Below are positions 34,537-43,487 of a stretch of 64,000 bases of DNA, piece after piece. A program made the position numbers and the translations under genes. The notes under the pieces are model-generated. The model was not told the origin of the DNA. It saw nothing but the letters and a program-made list of their open reading frames with translations, and did no database searches. This DNA is from an uncultured Lachnospiraceae bacterium. Its GTDB lineage: Bacteria; Bacillota; Clostridia; Lachnospirales; Lachnospiraceae. The stretch lies in NCBI GenBank assembly GCA_910585905.1, contig CAJUID010000010.1:1-64000 (forward strand), written 5' to 3'. The first letter of the stretch is position 1. Each line of letters starts with the position of its first letter.

Positions 34537-36363
34537 ATGGCTGAATCAATGAAGGGACTGAAGCGTACCTGCAGGTGTGCTGAATTAAGTGAAGATAATG
34601 TGGGACAGGAAGTTACCGTAATGGGCTGGGTACAGAAACAGCGCAATAAAGGCGGAATTATTTTTGTAGATATCCGCGACCGTTCTGGCATTTTACAGGT
34701 GATTTTTGAGGATGGAGAAATAGATGAAGAGGGCTTTGCAAAGGCAGAGAAGCTAAGAAGTGAGTTTGTGGTCGCGGTTACAGGTACTGTGACAAAGCGC
34801 TCTGGGGCTGTAAATGAAAATCTGGCGACTGGTGCGATTGAGGTGCGCGCTAAGGATGTCCGCGTGCTGTCCGAGTCTGAGACACCGCCGTTTCCAATTG
34901 AACCAGGTAGCAAGACAAAAGAGGAGCTTCGGCTTAAGTACCGCTATCTGGATTTGCGCCGTCCAGATTTACAAAAGAATCTGATGATGCGGAGCCAGGT
35001 TACGACGTTAATCCGTCAGTTTCTTGCGGAGGAAGGTTTTCTGGAGATTGAAACACCGATGCTTACAAAAAGTACGCCGGAAGGGGCGAGGGATTATCTG
35101 GTGCCAAGCCGGGTGCATCCGGGGAGTTTTTATGCACTTCCGCAGTCCCCGCAGTTATTTAAGCAGCTGTTGATGTGTTCTGGATATGACCGCTATTTTC
35201 AGGTTGCCCGTTGTTTCCGCGATGAGGATTTGCGTGCTGACAGGCAGCCGGAATTTACTCAGGTGGATATGGAGCTTTCTTTTGTGGACGAAGAAGATGT
35301 TATGGATGTCAATGAGCGCCTGCTGCAGAAGATATTTAAAGAGGTACTGGATGTAGAGGTTGCTCTGCCGATTCAGCGAATGACATGGCAGGAAGCGATG
35401 GACCGTTTTGGATCGGACAAGCCAGACCTTCGTTTTGGAATGGAGTTAAGAGACATTTCAGAAATTGTATCTGAATGTGGCTTTGGGGTATTTACCGATG
35501 CTTTGAAAAATGGAGGTTCTGTCCGCGGTATTAATGCGAAAGGGCAGGGGACAATGCCGCGCAAGAAAATTGATGCCCTGGTGAAGTTTGCGAAAGATTT
35601 TGGTGCCAAGGGACTTGCCTATATTGCGATTGGGGAGGATGGTGCCATAAAATCATCTTTTGCAAAGTTTATGGGTGATGATGAGATTGCAAATATCGTA
35701 AATGCTTTGGAAGGGCAGCCAGGCGATTTGCTTCTCTTTGCTGCAGATCAGAACAAAATTGTTTATGATGTACTAGGAAATCTTCGTCTAGAGCTTGCAA
35801 GGAATCTTGATCTATTAGATAAAAATGAGTTTAAGTTTTTGTGGGTAACAGAGTTTCCTGAATTTGAATATTCGGAAGAACAGGGTAGGTATGTTGCAAT
35901 GCACCATCCGTTTACTATGCCAATGGAGGAGGATATTCCTCTTCTTAAAACAAACCCAGAGAAGGTACGTGCCAAAGCATACGATATCGTATTAAATGGA
36001 ACGGAGCTTGGGGGAGGTTCGATCCGTATCCATCAGGATGATGTGCAGGAGAACATGTTTGAGGCGCTTGGCTTTACAAAGGAGCAGGCAAATGAGCAGT
36101 TTGGGTTCTTATTGGATGCTTTTAAGTATGGTGTTCCGCCTCATGCGGGGCTTGCTTATGGGCTTGACAGGCTGATTATGCTTATGGCAAAGCAAGATAG
36201 TATCCGTGATGTAATTGCATTTCCGAAGGTAAAGGATGCGTCTTGCCTAATGACAGATGCACCAAATATCGTAGATAAAAAACAGCTTGATGAGCTGTGT
36301 ATTGATATTTCTGTGGCAGAAGAAGCAGACAATCTAGATGTCTCCCAGCAGGTGCGGGAATAG
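34537..36363 (+). CDS. aspS: Aspartyl-tRNA synthetase
   Basis: GGAGGTAAGT precedes the ATG at 34537; 608 residues, normal for the bacterial type. The N-terminal OB-fold anticodon-binding domain (VMGWVQKQRNKGGIIFVDIR) is followed by the class II catalytic core with motif 2 (FRDEDLRADRQPEFTQVDME) and motif 3 (GLAYGLDRLIMLM), with the bacterial GAD insertion between (~300-420). It charges tRNA-Asp. Whether it also charges tRNA-Asn cannot be told without knowing if asnS or gatCAB is present elsewhere. Confidence 0.97.
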   Translation: MAESMKGLKRTCRCAELSEDNVGQEVTVMGWVQKQRNKGGIIFVDIRDRSGILQVIFEDGEIDEEGFAKAEKLRSEFVVAVTGTVTKRSGAVNENLATGAIEVRAKDVRVLSESETPPFPIEPGSKTKEELRLKYRYLDLRRPDLQKNLMMRSQVTTLIRQFLAEEGFLEIETPMLTKSTPEGARDYLVPSRVHPGSFYALPQSPQLFKQLLMCSGYDRYFQVARCFRDEDLRADRQPEFTQVDMELSFVDEEDVMDVNERLLQKIFKEVLDVEVALPIQRMTWQEAMDRFGSDKPDLRFGMELRDISEIVSECGFGVFTDALKNGGSVRGINAKGQGTMPRKKIDALVKFAKDFGAKGLAYIAIGEDGAIKSSFAKFMGDDEIANIVNALEGQPGDLLLFAADQNKIVYDVLGNLRLELARNLDLLDKNEFKFLWVTEFPEFEYSEEQGRYVAMHHPFTMPMEEDIPLLKTNPEKVRAKAYDIVLNGTELGGGSIRIHQDDVQENMFEALGFTKEQANEQFGFLLDAFKYGVPPHAGLAYGLDRLIMLMAKQDSIRDVIAFPKVKDASCLMTDAPNIVDKKQLDELCIDISVAEEADNLDVSQQVRE

Positions 36364-36379
36364 ATTGGAGCCTGGCAGA

Positions 36380-36877
36380 ATGCAGAAAGAGACATATGAG
36401 AGAATTTTTAAAGAAATCCAGTCTAGGAAAAACGGAATACTCCTACTCCGAATTATGGGGAGGGGACTTACGTATATAACGGCATTTTGTTATGTTGCGG
36501 CGGTTGCCGTTAGTTTCCTGGTTTTTAGTTATCAGGAGGGGACTATATGCATTTTGGTGCCGGCAGTTTCATTTTTGGCAGTTAGTGTATTTCGAAAAGG
36601 CATAAATGCAGAGCGACCATATGAAAAATATAGTTTCAAGCCGTTAATTGAAAAAGATACAAAGGGAAAATCATTTCCAAGCCGCCATGTGTTTTCTATT
36701 TTTGTGATAGGAAGCACACTGGCATGGCTGTACCCTGTTGTTGGAATTGTAGTTTGCTTGATGGGGTGCATTCTGGCGGCAATACGGGTTCTGTCCGGTG
36801 TGCATTTTCCAAAAGATGTTGTGGCCGGAGGGGTGATTGGGATTGCCTGTGGGTGTCTGGCAGGATTCTTTCTTTAG
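36380..36877 (+). CDS. PAP2-family membrane phosphatase
   Basis: The ATG at 36380 (MQKETYERIFKEI) with TTGGAGCC is preferred over starts inside aspS; 165 residues. Four or five membrane helices carry the type 2 phosphatidic acid phosphatase signature: KGINAERP (KxxxxxxRP), FPSRH (PSGH variant with Arg) and RVLSGVHFPKDV (SRxxxxxHxxxD). Such enzymes dephosphorylate lipid phosphates, including undecaprenyl diphosphate. It follows aspS by 16 bp and is probably co-transcribed with it. Confidence 0.88.
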   Translation: MQKETYERIFKEIQSRKNGILLLRIMGRGLTYITAFCYVAAVAVSFLVFSYQEGTICILVPAVSFLAVSVFRKGINAERPYEKYSFKPLIEKDTKGKSFPSRHVFSIFVIGSTLAWLYPVVGIVVCLMGCILAAIRVLSGVHFPKDVVAGGVIGIACGCLAGFFL

Positions 36878-37022
36878 AGCATGTTTGGATAGGATTTTGT
36901 GACGGTTCTTAATAGATAGGGAACTGCAAGTTAATATAGTTTTCAGTTCCTAAAGCGTGTTTGGGAAGAGATGTTAAAATACGCTTTCAGATAGAGGATA
37001 AGAGAAGATTTAGGAGGCAATT
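36878..37022 (+). other. leuS leader with small stems
   Basis: A GGAACTG / CAGTTCC hairpin (36920-36950) and a shorter AAAGCGT / ACGCTTT pair lie before the leuS RBS TAGGAGGCAATT. AGAGCATGTTTGG and AAAGCGTGTTTGGG resemble the ends of the 114-bp repeat at 2951. No T-box motif is present. Confidence 0.45.
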
Positions 37023-39440
37023 ATGGCAGAGATGTACAACCACCATACAGTGGAGAAAAAATGGCAGAAAATATGGGATGATGAGAAAGCATTCCAGACG
37101 ACAAATGATTATAGCAAACCGAAGTTTTATGCGTTGGTAGAGTTTCCGTACCCATCAGGGCAGGGACTTCATGTAGGCCATCCAAGGCCGTATACGGCGC
37201 TTGATATTGTTGCCAGGAAACGGCGTATGCAGGGATATAATGTTCTTTATCCAATGGGATGGGATGCATTTGGTCTTCCAACCGAAAACTATGCGATTAA
37301 AAATCAGATTCACCCAAAAGAGGTGACAAAGAATAATGTTGCCCGTTTTAAGGAACAGCTTCATTCATTAGGATATTCCTTTGATTGGGACAGGGAAATC
37401 AATACGACTGATCCAGATTACTATAAATGGACACAGTGGATTTTCTTAAAGCTTTTTAAGGAAGGGCTTGCCTATAAAAAAGAAATGCCGATTAACTGGT
37501 GTACCTCTTGTAAAGTTGGCCTTGCAAATGAAGAAGTGGTAAATGGTGTCTGTGAACGCTGTGGTTCTGAGGTTGTCCGCAAGGTAAAAAGTGAGTGGAT
37601 GCTTAAGATTACTAACTATGCAGATAAATTATTGGACGGTCTGAATGATGTTGATTATATAGAGCGTGTTAAGACATCCCAGAGGAACTGGATTGGCCGC
37701 TCTGAGGGTGCAGAGGTTGATTTTTCTATTGCAGGGAAGGAAGATAAGCTGCGTGTCTATACCACTAGGCCAGATACATTGTTTGGTGCAACCTATATGG
37801 TTGTATCGCCGGAGCACCCGATCATTGACAAATATAGGGATGAGATTAAGAACTGGGATGAAATCGCGGCATACCGTGAGATGGCGGCGAAAAAGTCTGA
37901 TTTTGAGCGCACAGAACTTGCTAAGGATAAGACTGGAGTAATTCTGAATGGGCTTATGGCAGTAAATCCGGTAAATGATACGGAGATTCCAATCTGGATT
38001 TCAGATTACGTATTAATGACATATGGTACAGGGGCTATTATGGCCGTTCCTGCACATGATGACCGTGACTGGGAGTTTGCAAAGAAATTTCATCTTCCAA
38101 TGATTCAGGTTGTGGAGGGGAAGGAAGGCCCGGTAGATATTAATGAGGCGGCGTTTACAGATGTTGCAACGGGGCAGATGCTTAACTCTGGTTTTTTGGA
38201 CGGGCTGAGTGTAGAAGAGGCAAAGGAAAAGATTAAGGATTTTCTGACAGAGAAGAAAATTGGCAGCCGGAAAGTGAATTTTAAATTGCGCGACTGGGTA
38301 TTTTCTAGACAAAGGTACTGGGGTGAGCCGATTCCGATTGTCCATTGTGAAAAATGCGGTTTTGTCCCGCTGGATGAAAGTGAGCTTCCGTTACTTTTGC
38401 CAGAGGTTGACAGCTATATGCCAACTGACAATGGGGAATCTCCATTAGCGGCAATGACAGACTGGGTGAATACAACTTGCCCTTGCTGTGGTGGCGCTGC
38501 AAAGAGAGAGACTGATACAATGCCTCAATGGGCAGGCTCTTCGTGGTATTTCCTTCGCTATACCGACCCGCATAATGCCAATGCACTGGCAAGTCCAGAG
38601 GCATTAAAGTATTGGATGCCGGTTGACTGGTACAATGGCGGCATGGAGCATACAACACTTCATCTCTTGTATTCTCGTTTCTGGCATAAATTTTTGTATG
38701 ACCAGAAGGTTGTCCCGACTGCAGAGCCATATCAAAAGCGTACTTCTCATGGAATGATCCTTGGTGAAAACGGTGAGAAGATGAGTAAATCTCGCGGAAA
38801 TGTGGTGAATCCAGATGATATTGTTCGTGATTACGGTGCTGATACACTCCGCACGTATGAGATGTTTATTGGGGCATTTGACTTGAGCGCTTCTTGGTCG
38901 GATGATGGTGTAAAGGGTTGCCGCCGTTTCCTTGACAGAGTATGGAAATTACAGACAATTCTTACAGAAGAAGAAGGATATTCAAAAGACTTAGAGATAA
39001 AGTTGCACCAGACAATTAAGAAGGTAAGCAGTGATTTTGAAAATCTGAAGTTTAATACTGCAATCGCTGCAATGATGGCGTTGATCAATGATTTTTACAA
39101 AAAGAATGCTGTTACAAAGGGAGAATTTAAGACATTGATTACCCTTTTAAATCCTGTTGCCCCACATATGACAGAGGAGCTTTGGAGTGTCCTTGGCTGT
39201 GAGGGCAGGCTGTATCAGCAGGCATGGCCGGAATATGATGAGGCAAAGACAGTAGAATCTACGGTTGAAATTGCGGTTCAGATAAATGGAAAGACAAAAG
39301 TTACGATTTCAATTGGAAAGGAAGACCCGAAGGATGATGTACTTGCCAAGGCAAAAGAGGCGTTGGGAGACAGGCTTTCAGGCAACATTATCAAAGAGAT
39401 TTATGTACCAGGACGCATTGTAAATATCGTAGCAAAATAA
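37023..39440 (+). CDS. leuS: Leucyl-tRNA synthetase
   Basis: This 805-residue class I synthetase has the usual bacterial length. FPYPSGQGLHVGHPRPYT contains the HIGH motif; a zinc-binding cysteine pair region occurs at WCTSCKVGLANEE; the CP1 editing domain (~220-420) includes TTRPDTLFGATYM and VPAHDDRDWEFA; GEKMSKSRGNVV is the KMSKS loop. The C-terminal anticodon and end domains are complete. It charges tRNA-Leu and hydrolyses mischarged products. Confidence 0.98.
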   Translation: MAEMYNHHTVEKKWQKIWDDEKAFQTTNDYSKPKFYALVEFPYPSGQGLHVGHPRPYTALDIVARKRRMQGYNVLYPMGWDAFGLPTENYAIKNQIHPKEVTKNNVARFKEQLHSLGYSFDWDREINTTDPDYYKWTQWIFLKLFKEGLAYKKEMPINWCTSCKVGLANEEVVNGVCERCGSEVVRKVKSEWMLKITNYADKLLDGLNDVDYIERVKTSQRNWIGRSEGAEVDFSIAGKEDKLRVYTTRPDTLFGATYMVVSPEHPIIDKYRDEIKNWDEIAAYREMAAKKSDFERTELAKDKTGVILNGLMAVNPVNDTEIPIWISDYVLMTYGTGAIMAVPAHDDRDWEFAKKFHLPMIQVVEGKEGPVDINEAAFTDVATGQMLNSGFLDGLSVEEAKEKIKDFLTEKKIGSRKVNFKLRDWVFSRQRYWGEPIPIVHCEKCGFVPLDESELPLLLPEVDSYMPTDNGESPLAAMTDWVNTTCPCCGGAAKRETDTMPQWAGSSWYFLRYTDPHNANALASPEALKYWMPVDWYNGGMEHTTLHLLYSRFWHKFLYDQKVVPTAEPYQKRTSHGMILGENGEKMSKSRGNVVNPDDIVRDYGADTLRTYEMFIGAFDLSASWSDDGVKGCRRFLDRVWKLQTILTEEEGYSKDLEIKLHQTIKKVSSDFENLKFNTAIAAMMALINDFYKKNAVTKGEFKTLITLLNPVAPHMTEELWSVLGCEGRLYQQAWPEYDEAKTVESTVEIAVQINGKTKVTISIGKEDPKDDVLAKAKEALGDRLSGNIIKEIYVPGRIVNIVAK

Positions 39441-39449
39441 AAATTTCGT

Positions 39450-39478
39450 TTGACATTTTTAACCAGTCCTGCTATAAT
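39450..39478 (+). promoter_or_regulatory. Consensus promoter for the riboswitch/exchanger unit
   Basis: TTGACA (39450-39455), a 17-bp spacer and TATAAT (39473-39478) match the sigma-A consensus at every position. The transcript would begin near 39485, at the start of the riboswitch aptamer. Confidence 0.92.
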
Positions 39479-39483
39479 CTCAA

Positions 39484-39637
39484 TAGCATTGAGGGAGTAG
39501 TTAGCGCATAGCGTGACTAAGCCAACAAACCCGGCCATATGGTCTGGATTAGTCTTAAATAACAAGACTCATGCACAGCAGCTTGCTGTGCCTGGGTCAA
39601 AAAAAGTCAGGTACAGTTGTTGTATCTGGCTTTTTTG
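39484..39637 (+). promoter_or_regulatory. Probable yybP-ykoY (Mn2+) riboswitch with terminator
   Basis: GAGGGAGTAG near 39490, a series of short stems and AACAAGACTCATGCACAG near 39561 give the expected yybP-ykoY loop sequences. They are followed by a terminator-like stem AAAGTCAGGTACAG / TGTATCTGGCTTTTTT (39600-39637). This class binds Mn2+ and turns on metal-exporter genes. The next gene is a cation exchanger, which fits. I recognised it by eye; no covariance model was run. Confidence 0.7.
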
Positions 39638-39841
39638 TTTTATATAAAAAATAAGGTATGAAATTGTCCCAATCCGGCATATTTTAATGTAAAAGTAAGA
39701 GTCAAGCGTACGGGAATACGGTGTAATAATATACAGATAATTTCGTACATTTGGTACACTGCTGGAATGAGCATGTATGGCAGGGGCTTTTCTAAATGGA
39801 AAAAGTCAGATACCATTATCAAAGAAAGTGAGGGAAAGCGT

Positions 39842-40771
39842 ATGGAATATGTTTTATTGGTTGTGGGGTTTGTACTATTGATTAAAGGGGCAGATTTTTT
39901 TGTTGAGGGAAGTTCTAGCGTAGCCAAGATGCTGCGGATTCCTTCTATGATTATCGGAATGACAATTGTTGCTATGGGAACCAGCCTGCCAGAGTGTTCC
40001 GTAAGTGTAAGTGCGTCACTGGCACAAAAGAATGAGCTGGCAATTAGCAATGCGATTGGTTCAAACATATTTAATTTGATGGTAGTATGTGGATTTTGTA
40101 CATTATTCTGTCCGCTGGCAGTGCAGGCATCTACATTGAAAAAGGAATTTCCATTTTCTGTCCTGGTTGCCATTATGCTCTTGGGTTTTGGAAGTACCAG
40201 CATGTTAGTTGGCCATACAGAAGGAATCATCCTTCTAGTGGTTTTTGCAGCATTTATATTTTGGATGGTACAATCTGCCTTAAAAGCCAGAAATGTATCA
40301 ATTGAAAATGAAGAATATGAAATACTGCCAATCTGGAAATGCCTTTTATTTATTGTTGGCGGCATGATAGCGATTGCATATGGCGGAAATTTAGTGATTG
40401 ATGCAGCGTCAAAGATTGCCAGAAATTTTGAGATGTCTGACAATTTAATCGGCCTTACAATTGTAGCCTGTGGAACCAGCCTTCCTGAACTGGTAACTTC
40501 TATTGTAGCTGCCAGGAAGAATGAAGTAGATATGGCACTTGGAAATGTAATCGGTTCCAATATCTTTAATATACTATTTGTGCTTGGCATAGCAGCGGCG
40601 ATTTCTCCAATTACATTTTTACAAGAAAATGTAGTCGATATTGTGGTTTTAGTTGCTATGAGCCTTCTAGTGTGGGCGTTTGCGTGGTCAAAAAAGACCC
40701 TAGTCCGCTGGGAGGGAGTTTGTATGCTGTTAATCTATGCGGGATATCTTGGGTATATCATAAACCGATAG
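39842..40771 (+). CDS. Calcium/sodium antiporter family protein (CaCA, YrbG-like)
   Basis: The ATG at 39842 (MEYVLLVVGFVLLIKGADFF) has GAGGGAAAGCG before it; 309 residues, the normal length. Ten membrane helices form two inverted halves, each with the alpha-repeat of the cation/Ca2+ exchanger superfamily: GMTIVAMGTSLPECSVS and GSNIFNLMVV in the first, GLTIVACGTSLPELVTS and GSNIFNILFV in the second. It exports a divalent cation in exchange for Na+ or H+. The upstream Mn2+-type riboswitch suggests manganese as a physiological substrate or signal. Confidence 0.93.
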   Translation: MEYVLLVVGFVLLIKGADFFVEGSSSVAKMLRIPSMIIGMTIVAMGTSLPECSVSVSASLAQKNELAISNAIGSNIFNLMVVCGFCTLFCPLAVQASTLKKEFPFSVLVAIMLLGFGSTSMLVGHTEGIILLVVFAAFIFWMVQSALKARNVSIENEEYEILPIWKCLLFIVGGMIAIAYGGNLVIDAASKIARNFEMSDNLIGLTIVACGTSLPELVTSIVAARKNEVDMALGNVIGSNIFNILFVLGIAAAISPITFLQENVVDIVVLVAMSLLVWAFAWSKKTLVRWEGVCMLLIYAGYLGYIINR

Positions 40772-40784
40772 AATGTAATCGGTG

Positions 40785-40812
40785 CTAGCCACTTATGGAA
40801 AAGAGTGCTAAA
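40785..40812. promoter_or_regulatory. Degenerate second CIRCE-like site
   Basis: CTAGCCACT-N9-GAGTGCTAA lies just before the htpG -35 box. The right half is a perfect CIRCE half-site, while the left half is degraded. Confidence 0.4.
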
Positions 40813-40818
40813 AAAATC

Positions 40819-40847
40819 TTGACTTTTTTGCGGAACCGTATTACACT
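40819..40847 (+). promoter_or_regulatory. Promoter of htpG
   Basis: TTGACT (40819-40824), a 17-bp spacer and TACACT (40842-40847). The start point would fall just before the CIRCE element. Confidence 0.75.
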
Positions 40848-40863
40848 ATGTTCTACAAGGTTA

Positions 40864-40890
40864 TTAGCACTCGATTTGATAGAGTGCTAG
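40864..40890 (+). promoter_or_regulatory. CIRCE element (HrcA operator)
   Basis: TTAGCACTC-N9-GAGTGCTAG matches the CIRCE consensus with only the final base different. It lies between the promoter and the htpG start, so HrcA is predicted to repress htpG and heat stress to release it. Confidence 0.92.
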
Positions 40891-40933
40891 AGGAACAGAT
40901 TAAGTATACAACGAAAAGATTGGAGAGATGAAA

Positions 40934-43036
40934 ATGCAGAACAGAACTGGAAGTTTATCAATTGAGTCTGAGAATATGTTTCCGATAATCAAGAAATGGT
41001 TATATTCTGACCATGATATTTTTGTGCGTGAGCTGATTTCAAACGGCTGTGATGCGATTACGAAATTAAAGAAATTAGATGTAATGGGAGAATATACCCT
41101 CCCAGATGATTATAAGGCAAAGATTCAGGTTACCGTAGACCCAGAGGGAAAATCTATTACATTTACAGATAATGGAATTGGAATGACAGAGACCGAAGTA
41201 AATGAATATATTAACCAGGTCGCTTTCTCCGGTGCTACGGATTTCTTGGAGAAATATAAGGATAAGACCAACGAGGAGCAGATTATTGGCCATTTTGGAC
41301 TGGGATTTTATTCATCCTTTATGGTAGCTGATAGTGTATCGATTGATACGTTGTCATGGCAGGAAGGTGCAGAAGCAGTCCACTGGGAGTCAGAGGGCGG
41401 TATTAATTTTGAGATGTCAGGAGGTTCCAGGGAAGAGGTTGGTACAACAATTACTCTGTATCTTTCGGAGGACAGCCTGGAGTTTGCAAATGAATATCGC
41501 GTCCGCGAAGTTATTTCAAAATATTGTTCCTTTATGCCGGTTGAAATTTTCCTAAATAAAGAAAACGCAGAGCAGGAATTTGAGACAATTGATGCAGCTG
41601 ATGTCCGCGAAGACGATGTGGTTGTAGAAAATATCGTAGAAGAGGCAAAAACGGAAGAGCAGGAAAACGAGAACGGAGAGAAAGAAATCGTAGAAGTATC
41701 TCCAAGAAAAGAAAAGGCCAAGATTCATAAACGCCCAGTATCTTTAAGTGATACGGCACCGCTTTGGATGAAGCATCCAAATGACTGCACCGATGAGGAA
41801 TATAAAGATTTTTATAGGAAAGTGTTTAATGATTACAAAGAGCCTCTATTTTGGATTCATCTGAATATGGATTATCCATTTAACTTAAAGGGAATTTTGT
41901 ATTTCCCGAAAGTAAATACAGAATATGACAATTTAGAGGGCGTGATTAAATTATACAATAACCAGGTATTTATTGCGGATAATATTAAAGAAGTAATCCC
42001 TGAATTTTTAATGCTCTTAAAGGGAGTCATTGACTGCCCGGATCTGCCATTAAATGTATCCAGAAGCGCGCTGCAGAATGATGGGTTTGTTAAGAAAATA
42101 TCTGATTATATTACAAAGAAAGTGGCAGATAAGTTGTCTGGCATGTATAAAGTTGATAAAGAAAATTATGAAAAATACTGGGATGATATTAGTCCATTTA
42201 TCAAATATGGTTGCTTAAAAGATGAGAAGTTCCGCGAGAAGATGGAAGAATTTATTATCTTTAAGGATTTGAATGATAAGTTTATTACACTGCCGGAATA
42301 TGTGGAGGAGCGTAAGAAGGCAGAAGGAGAAGATATTGAGGAAAACAAAGAGAATGAGGCTGCTGATGTTGTAGAAGATACAGATTCTTCTGTGGAGGGA
42401 GACAGTACGGATAGTGAAGAGGAGGAAGAATCAACAACGGTATATTATGTTACCGATCTGCAGCAGCAGAGCCAGTATGTCAATTTATTTAAAGAGCAGG
42501 AAATTAATGCGGTAATTTTAACGCATTCGATTGACCAGCCGTTTATTTCCCAGTTAGAGCAGGGAGACTTGAAGGTAAAATTCCAGCGTATTGATGCGGA
42601 TTTAACCGATACCATGACGGAAGAGGTAGACGAGGAGACCATTAAGGCACAGACAGAGTCGCTTAGCGAAATTTTCAAGAAAGCGTTAGGCAAAGAACAG
42701 CTTGAGGTCAAGGTTGAAAAGCTAAAGAATGAAACTATTTCATCTATGATGACCCTATCCGAGGAGACACGCCGTATGCAGGATATGATGAAAATGTACA
42801 GCATGGGCGGCAATGGAATGGATATGGGTATGTTTGGCGGCGGAGAGACTTTGGTACTCAATTCAGGTAATAAGCTGGTGCAGTATATTCTTGACAACAA
42901 GGAGGGAGAGCATGTGGACATGTTCTGCAAACAGTTGTATGACTTGGCAATGATTGCACATAAGCCGCTTCCTGCGCAGGAGATGACAGAATTTGTAGCT
43001 AGAAGCAACGAGATTATGATGTTGTTAGCAAAATAA
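40934..43036 (+). CDS. htpG: Hsp90-family chaperone HtpG
   Basis: The ATG at 40934 is preferred because GGAG is 8 bp upstream; another ATG at 40928 is too close. The 700-residue protein has the GHKL ATPase domain (ELISNGCDAITKLKK, DNGIGM, GHFGLGFYS), a middle domain (NVSRSALQND) and a dimerisation domain. Two acidic insertions stand out: about residues 213-265, between the N-terminal and middle domains, and about 462-503, before the C-terminal domain. The first corresponds in place to the charged linker of eukaryotic Hsp90. A CIRCE site controls the gene. Confidence 0.97.
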   Translation: MQNRTGSLSIESENMFPIIKKWLYSDHDIFVRELISNGCDAITKLKKLDVMGEYTLPDDYKAKIQVTVDPEGKSITFTDNGIGMTETEVNEYINQVAFSGATDFLEKYKDKTNEEQIIGHFGLGFYSSFMVADSVSIDTLSWQEGAEAVHWESEGGINFEMSGGSREEVGTTITLYLSEDSLEFANEYRVREVISKYCSFMPVEIFLNKENAEQEFETIDAADVREDDVVVENIVEEAKTEEQENENGEKEIVEVSPRKEKAKIHKRPVSLSDTAPLWMKHPNDCTDEEYKDFYRKVFNDYKEPLFWIHLNMDYPFNLKGILYFPKVNTEYDNLEGVIKLYNNQVFIADNIKEVIPEFLMLLKGVIDCPDLPLNVSRSALQNDGFVKKISDYITKKVADKLSGMYKVDKENYEKYWDDISPFIKYGCLKDEKFREKMEEFIIFKDLNDKFITLPEYVEERKKAEGEDIEENKENEAADVVEDTDSSVEGDSTDSEEEEESTTVYYVTDLQQQSQYVNLFKEQEINAVILTHSIDQPFISQLEQGDLKVKFQRIDADLTDTMTEEVDEETIKAQTESLSEIFKKALGKEQLEVKVEKLKNETISSMMTLSEETRRMQDMMKMYSMGGNGMDMGMFGGGETLVLNSGNKLVQYILDNKEGEHVDMFCKQLYDLAMIAHKPLPAQEMTEFVARSNEIMMLLAK

Positions 43037-43088
43037 TTATGGAACCTTACATTATCATATAGGTGTTTAAAATAGGTTACGTTTGGGA

Positions 43089-43122
43089 AGAAGGATATCG
43101 TTTTTTGATATCCTTCTTTTTA
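43089..43122 (+). terminator. Intrinsic terminator after htpG
   Basis: AGAAGGATATC-N7-GATATCCTTCT is a perfect 11-bp stem that runs into TTTTT. Confidence 0.9.
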
Positions 43123-43180
43123 TTCCCGCGAAGCAACGAGCCAAGCGCGAGCTTGCTCGCATTTGGCGACTGCCGCGAGG
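43116..43180. repeat. REP-like structured repeat, copy B
   Basis: TTATTCCCGCGAAGCAAC, GAGCCAA, a central GCGAGC-TT-GCTCGC perfect hairpin and ATTTGGCGACTGCCGCGAGG. The outer blocks match copy A at 32.1 kb almost base for base, while the centre differs. Confidence 0.8.
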
Positions 43181-43261
43181 GTCAAATACCCCGCCCCTCT
43201 GGGGCGAACTTGCTAAAAAGAAGCTAAGTCATGCCCCGTTGCTTGCAGCGGGGTATTTGAC
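43181..43261. repeat. Nested palindrome after htpG
   Basis: GTCAAATACCCCGC (43181-43194) is repeated exactly inverted at 43248-43261. Inside are GCCCC-TCT-GGGGC and CCCCGTTGCTTGCAGCGGGG stems. The result is a cloverleaf-like structure without a coding frame or T-run. Confidence 0.8.
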
Positions 43262-43405
43262 TTTGTAAGAAAGCTTTCTTTGAGTTGGGGGTATCAACAA
43301 GAAAAGCCAAGATTTAGTTTTTTTAGCATTTTTGCTAGGGCACCAGCGAAAGCGGTGCCCTTTTCTTAATAAAATCTTAAATCAAGAAAAATTCTCAAAA
43401 AAAGA

Positions 43406-43467
43406 TTGACTCTTAGTCATTTTTGGCATATAGTATGTCGTGGGAATAAAAATGACCGATAGTCATT
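43406..43467 (+). promoter_or_regulatory. Promoter with two TetR-type operators for the MMPL operon
   Basis: TTGACT (43406-43411), a 17-bp spacer and TATAGT (43429-43434) form the promoter. TGACT-CTT-AGTCA (43407-43419) overlaps the -35 box and AATGAC-CGATA-GTCATT (43451-43467) lies just after the start point. Both share TGAC...AGTCATTTT. The TetR-family gene at the operon's end is the natural candidate to bind both. Confidence 0.75.
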
Positions 43468-43487
43468 TTAAGAAAGGATGAGAGATC

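Noticed and set aside
36878..37022. Possible leucine T-box before leuS
   Set aside because: No GGTGG-type T-box sequence and no terminator/antiterminator pair are present in the 145-bp gap.
39640..40590. 316-codon frame antisense to the cation exchanger
   Set aside because: It is a long shadow frame caused by composition of a membrane-protein gene. The plus strand has RBS, conserved repeats and riboswitch.
42445..43008. 187-codon frame antisense to htpG
   Set aside because: The Ser-rich translation is typical of antisense to an acidic coding region, with htpG unambiguous on the other strand.
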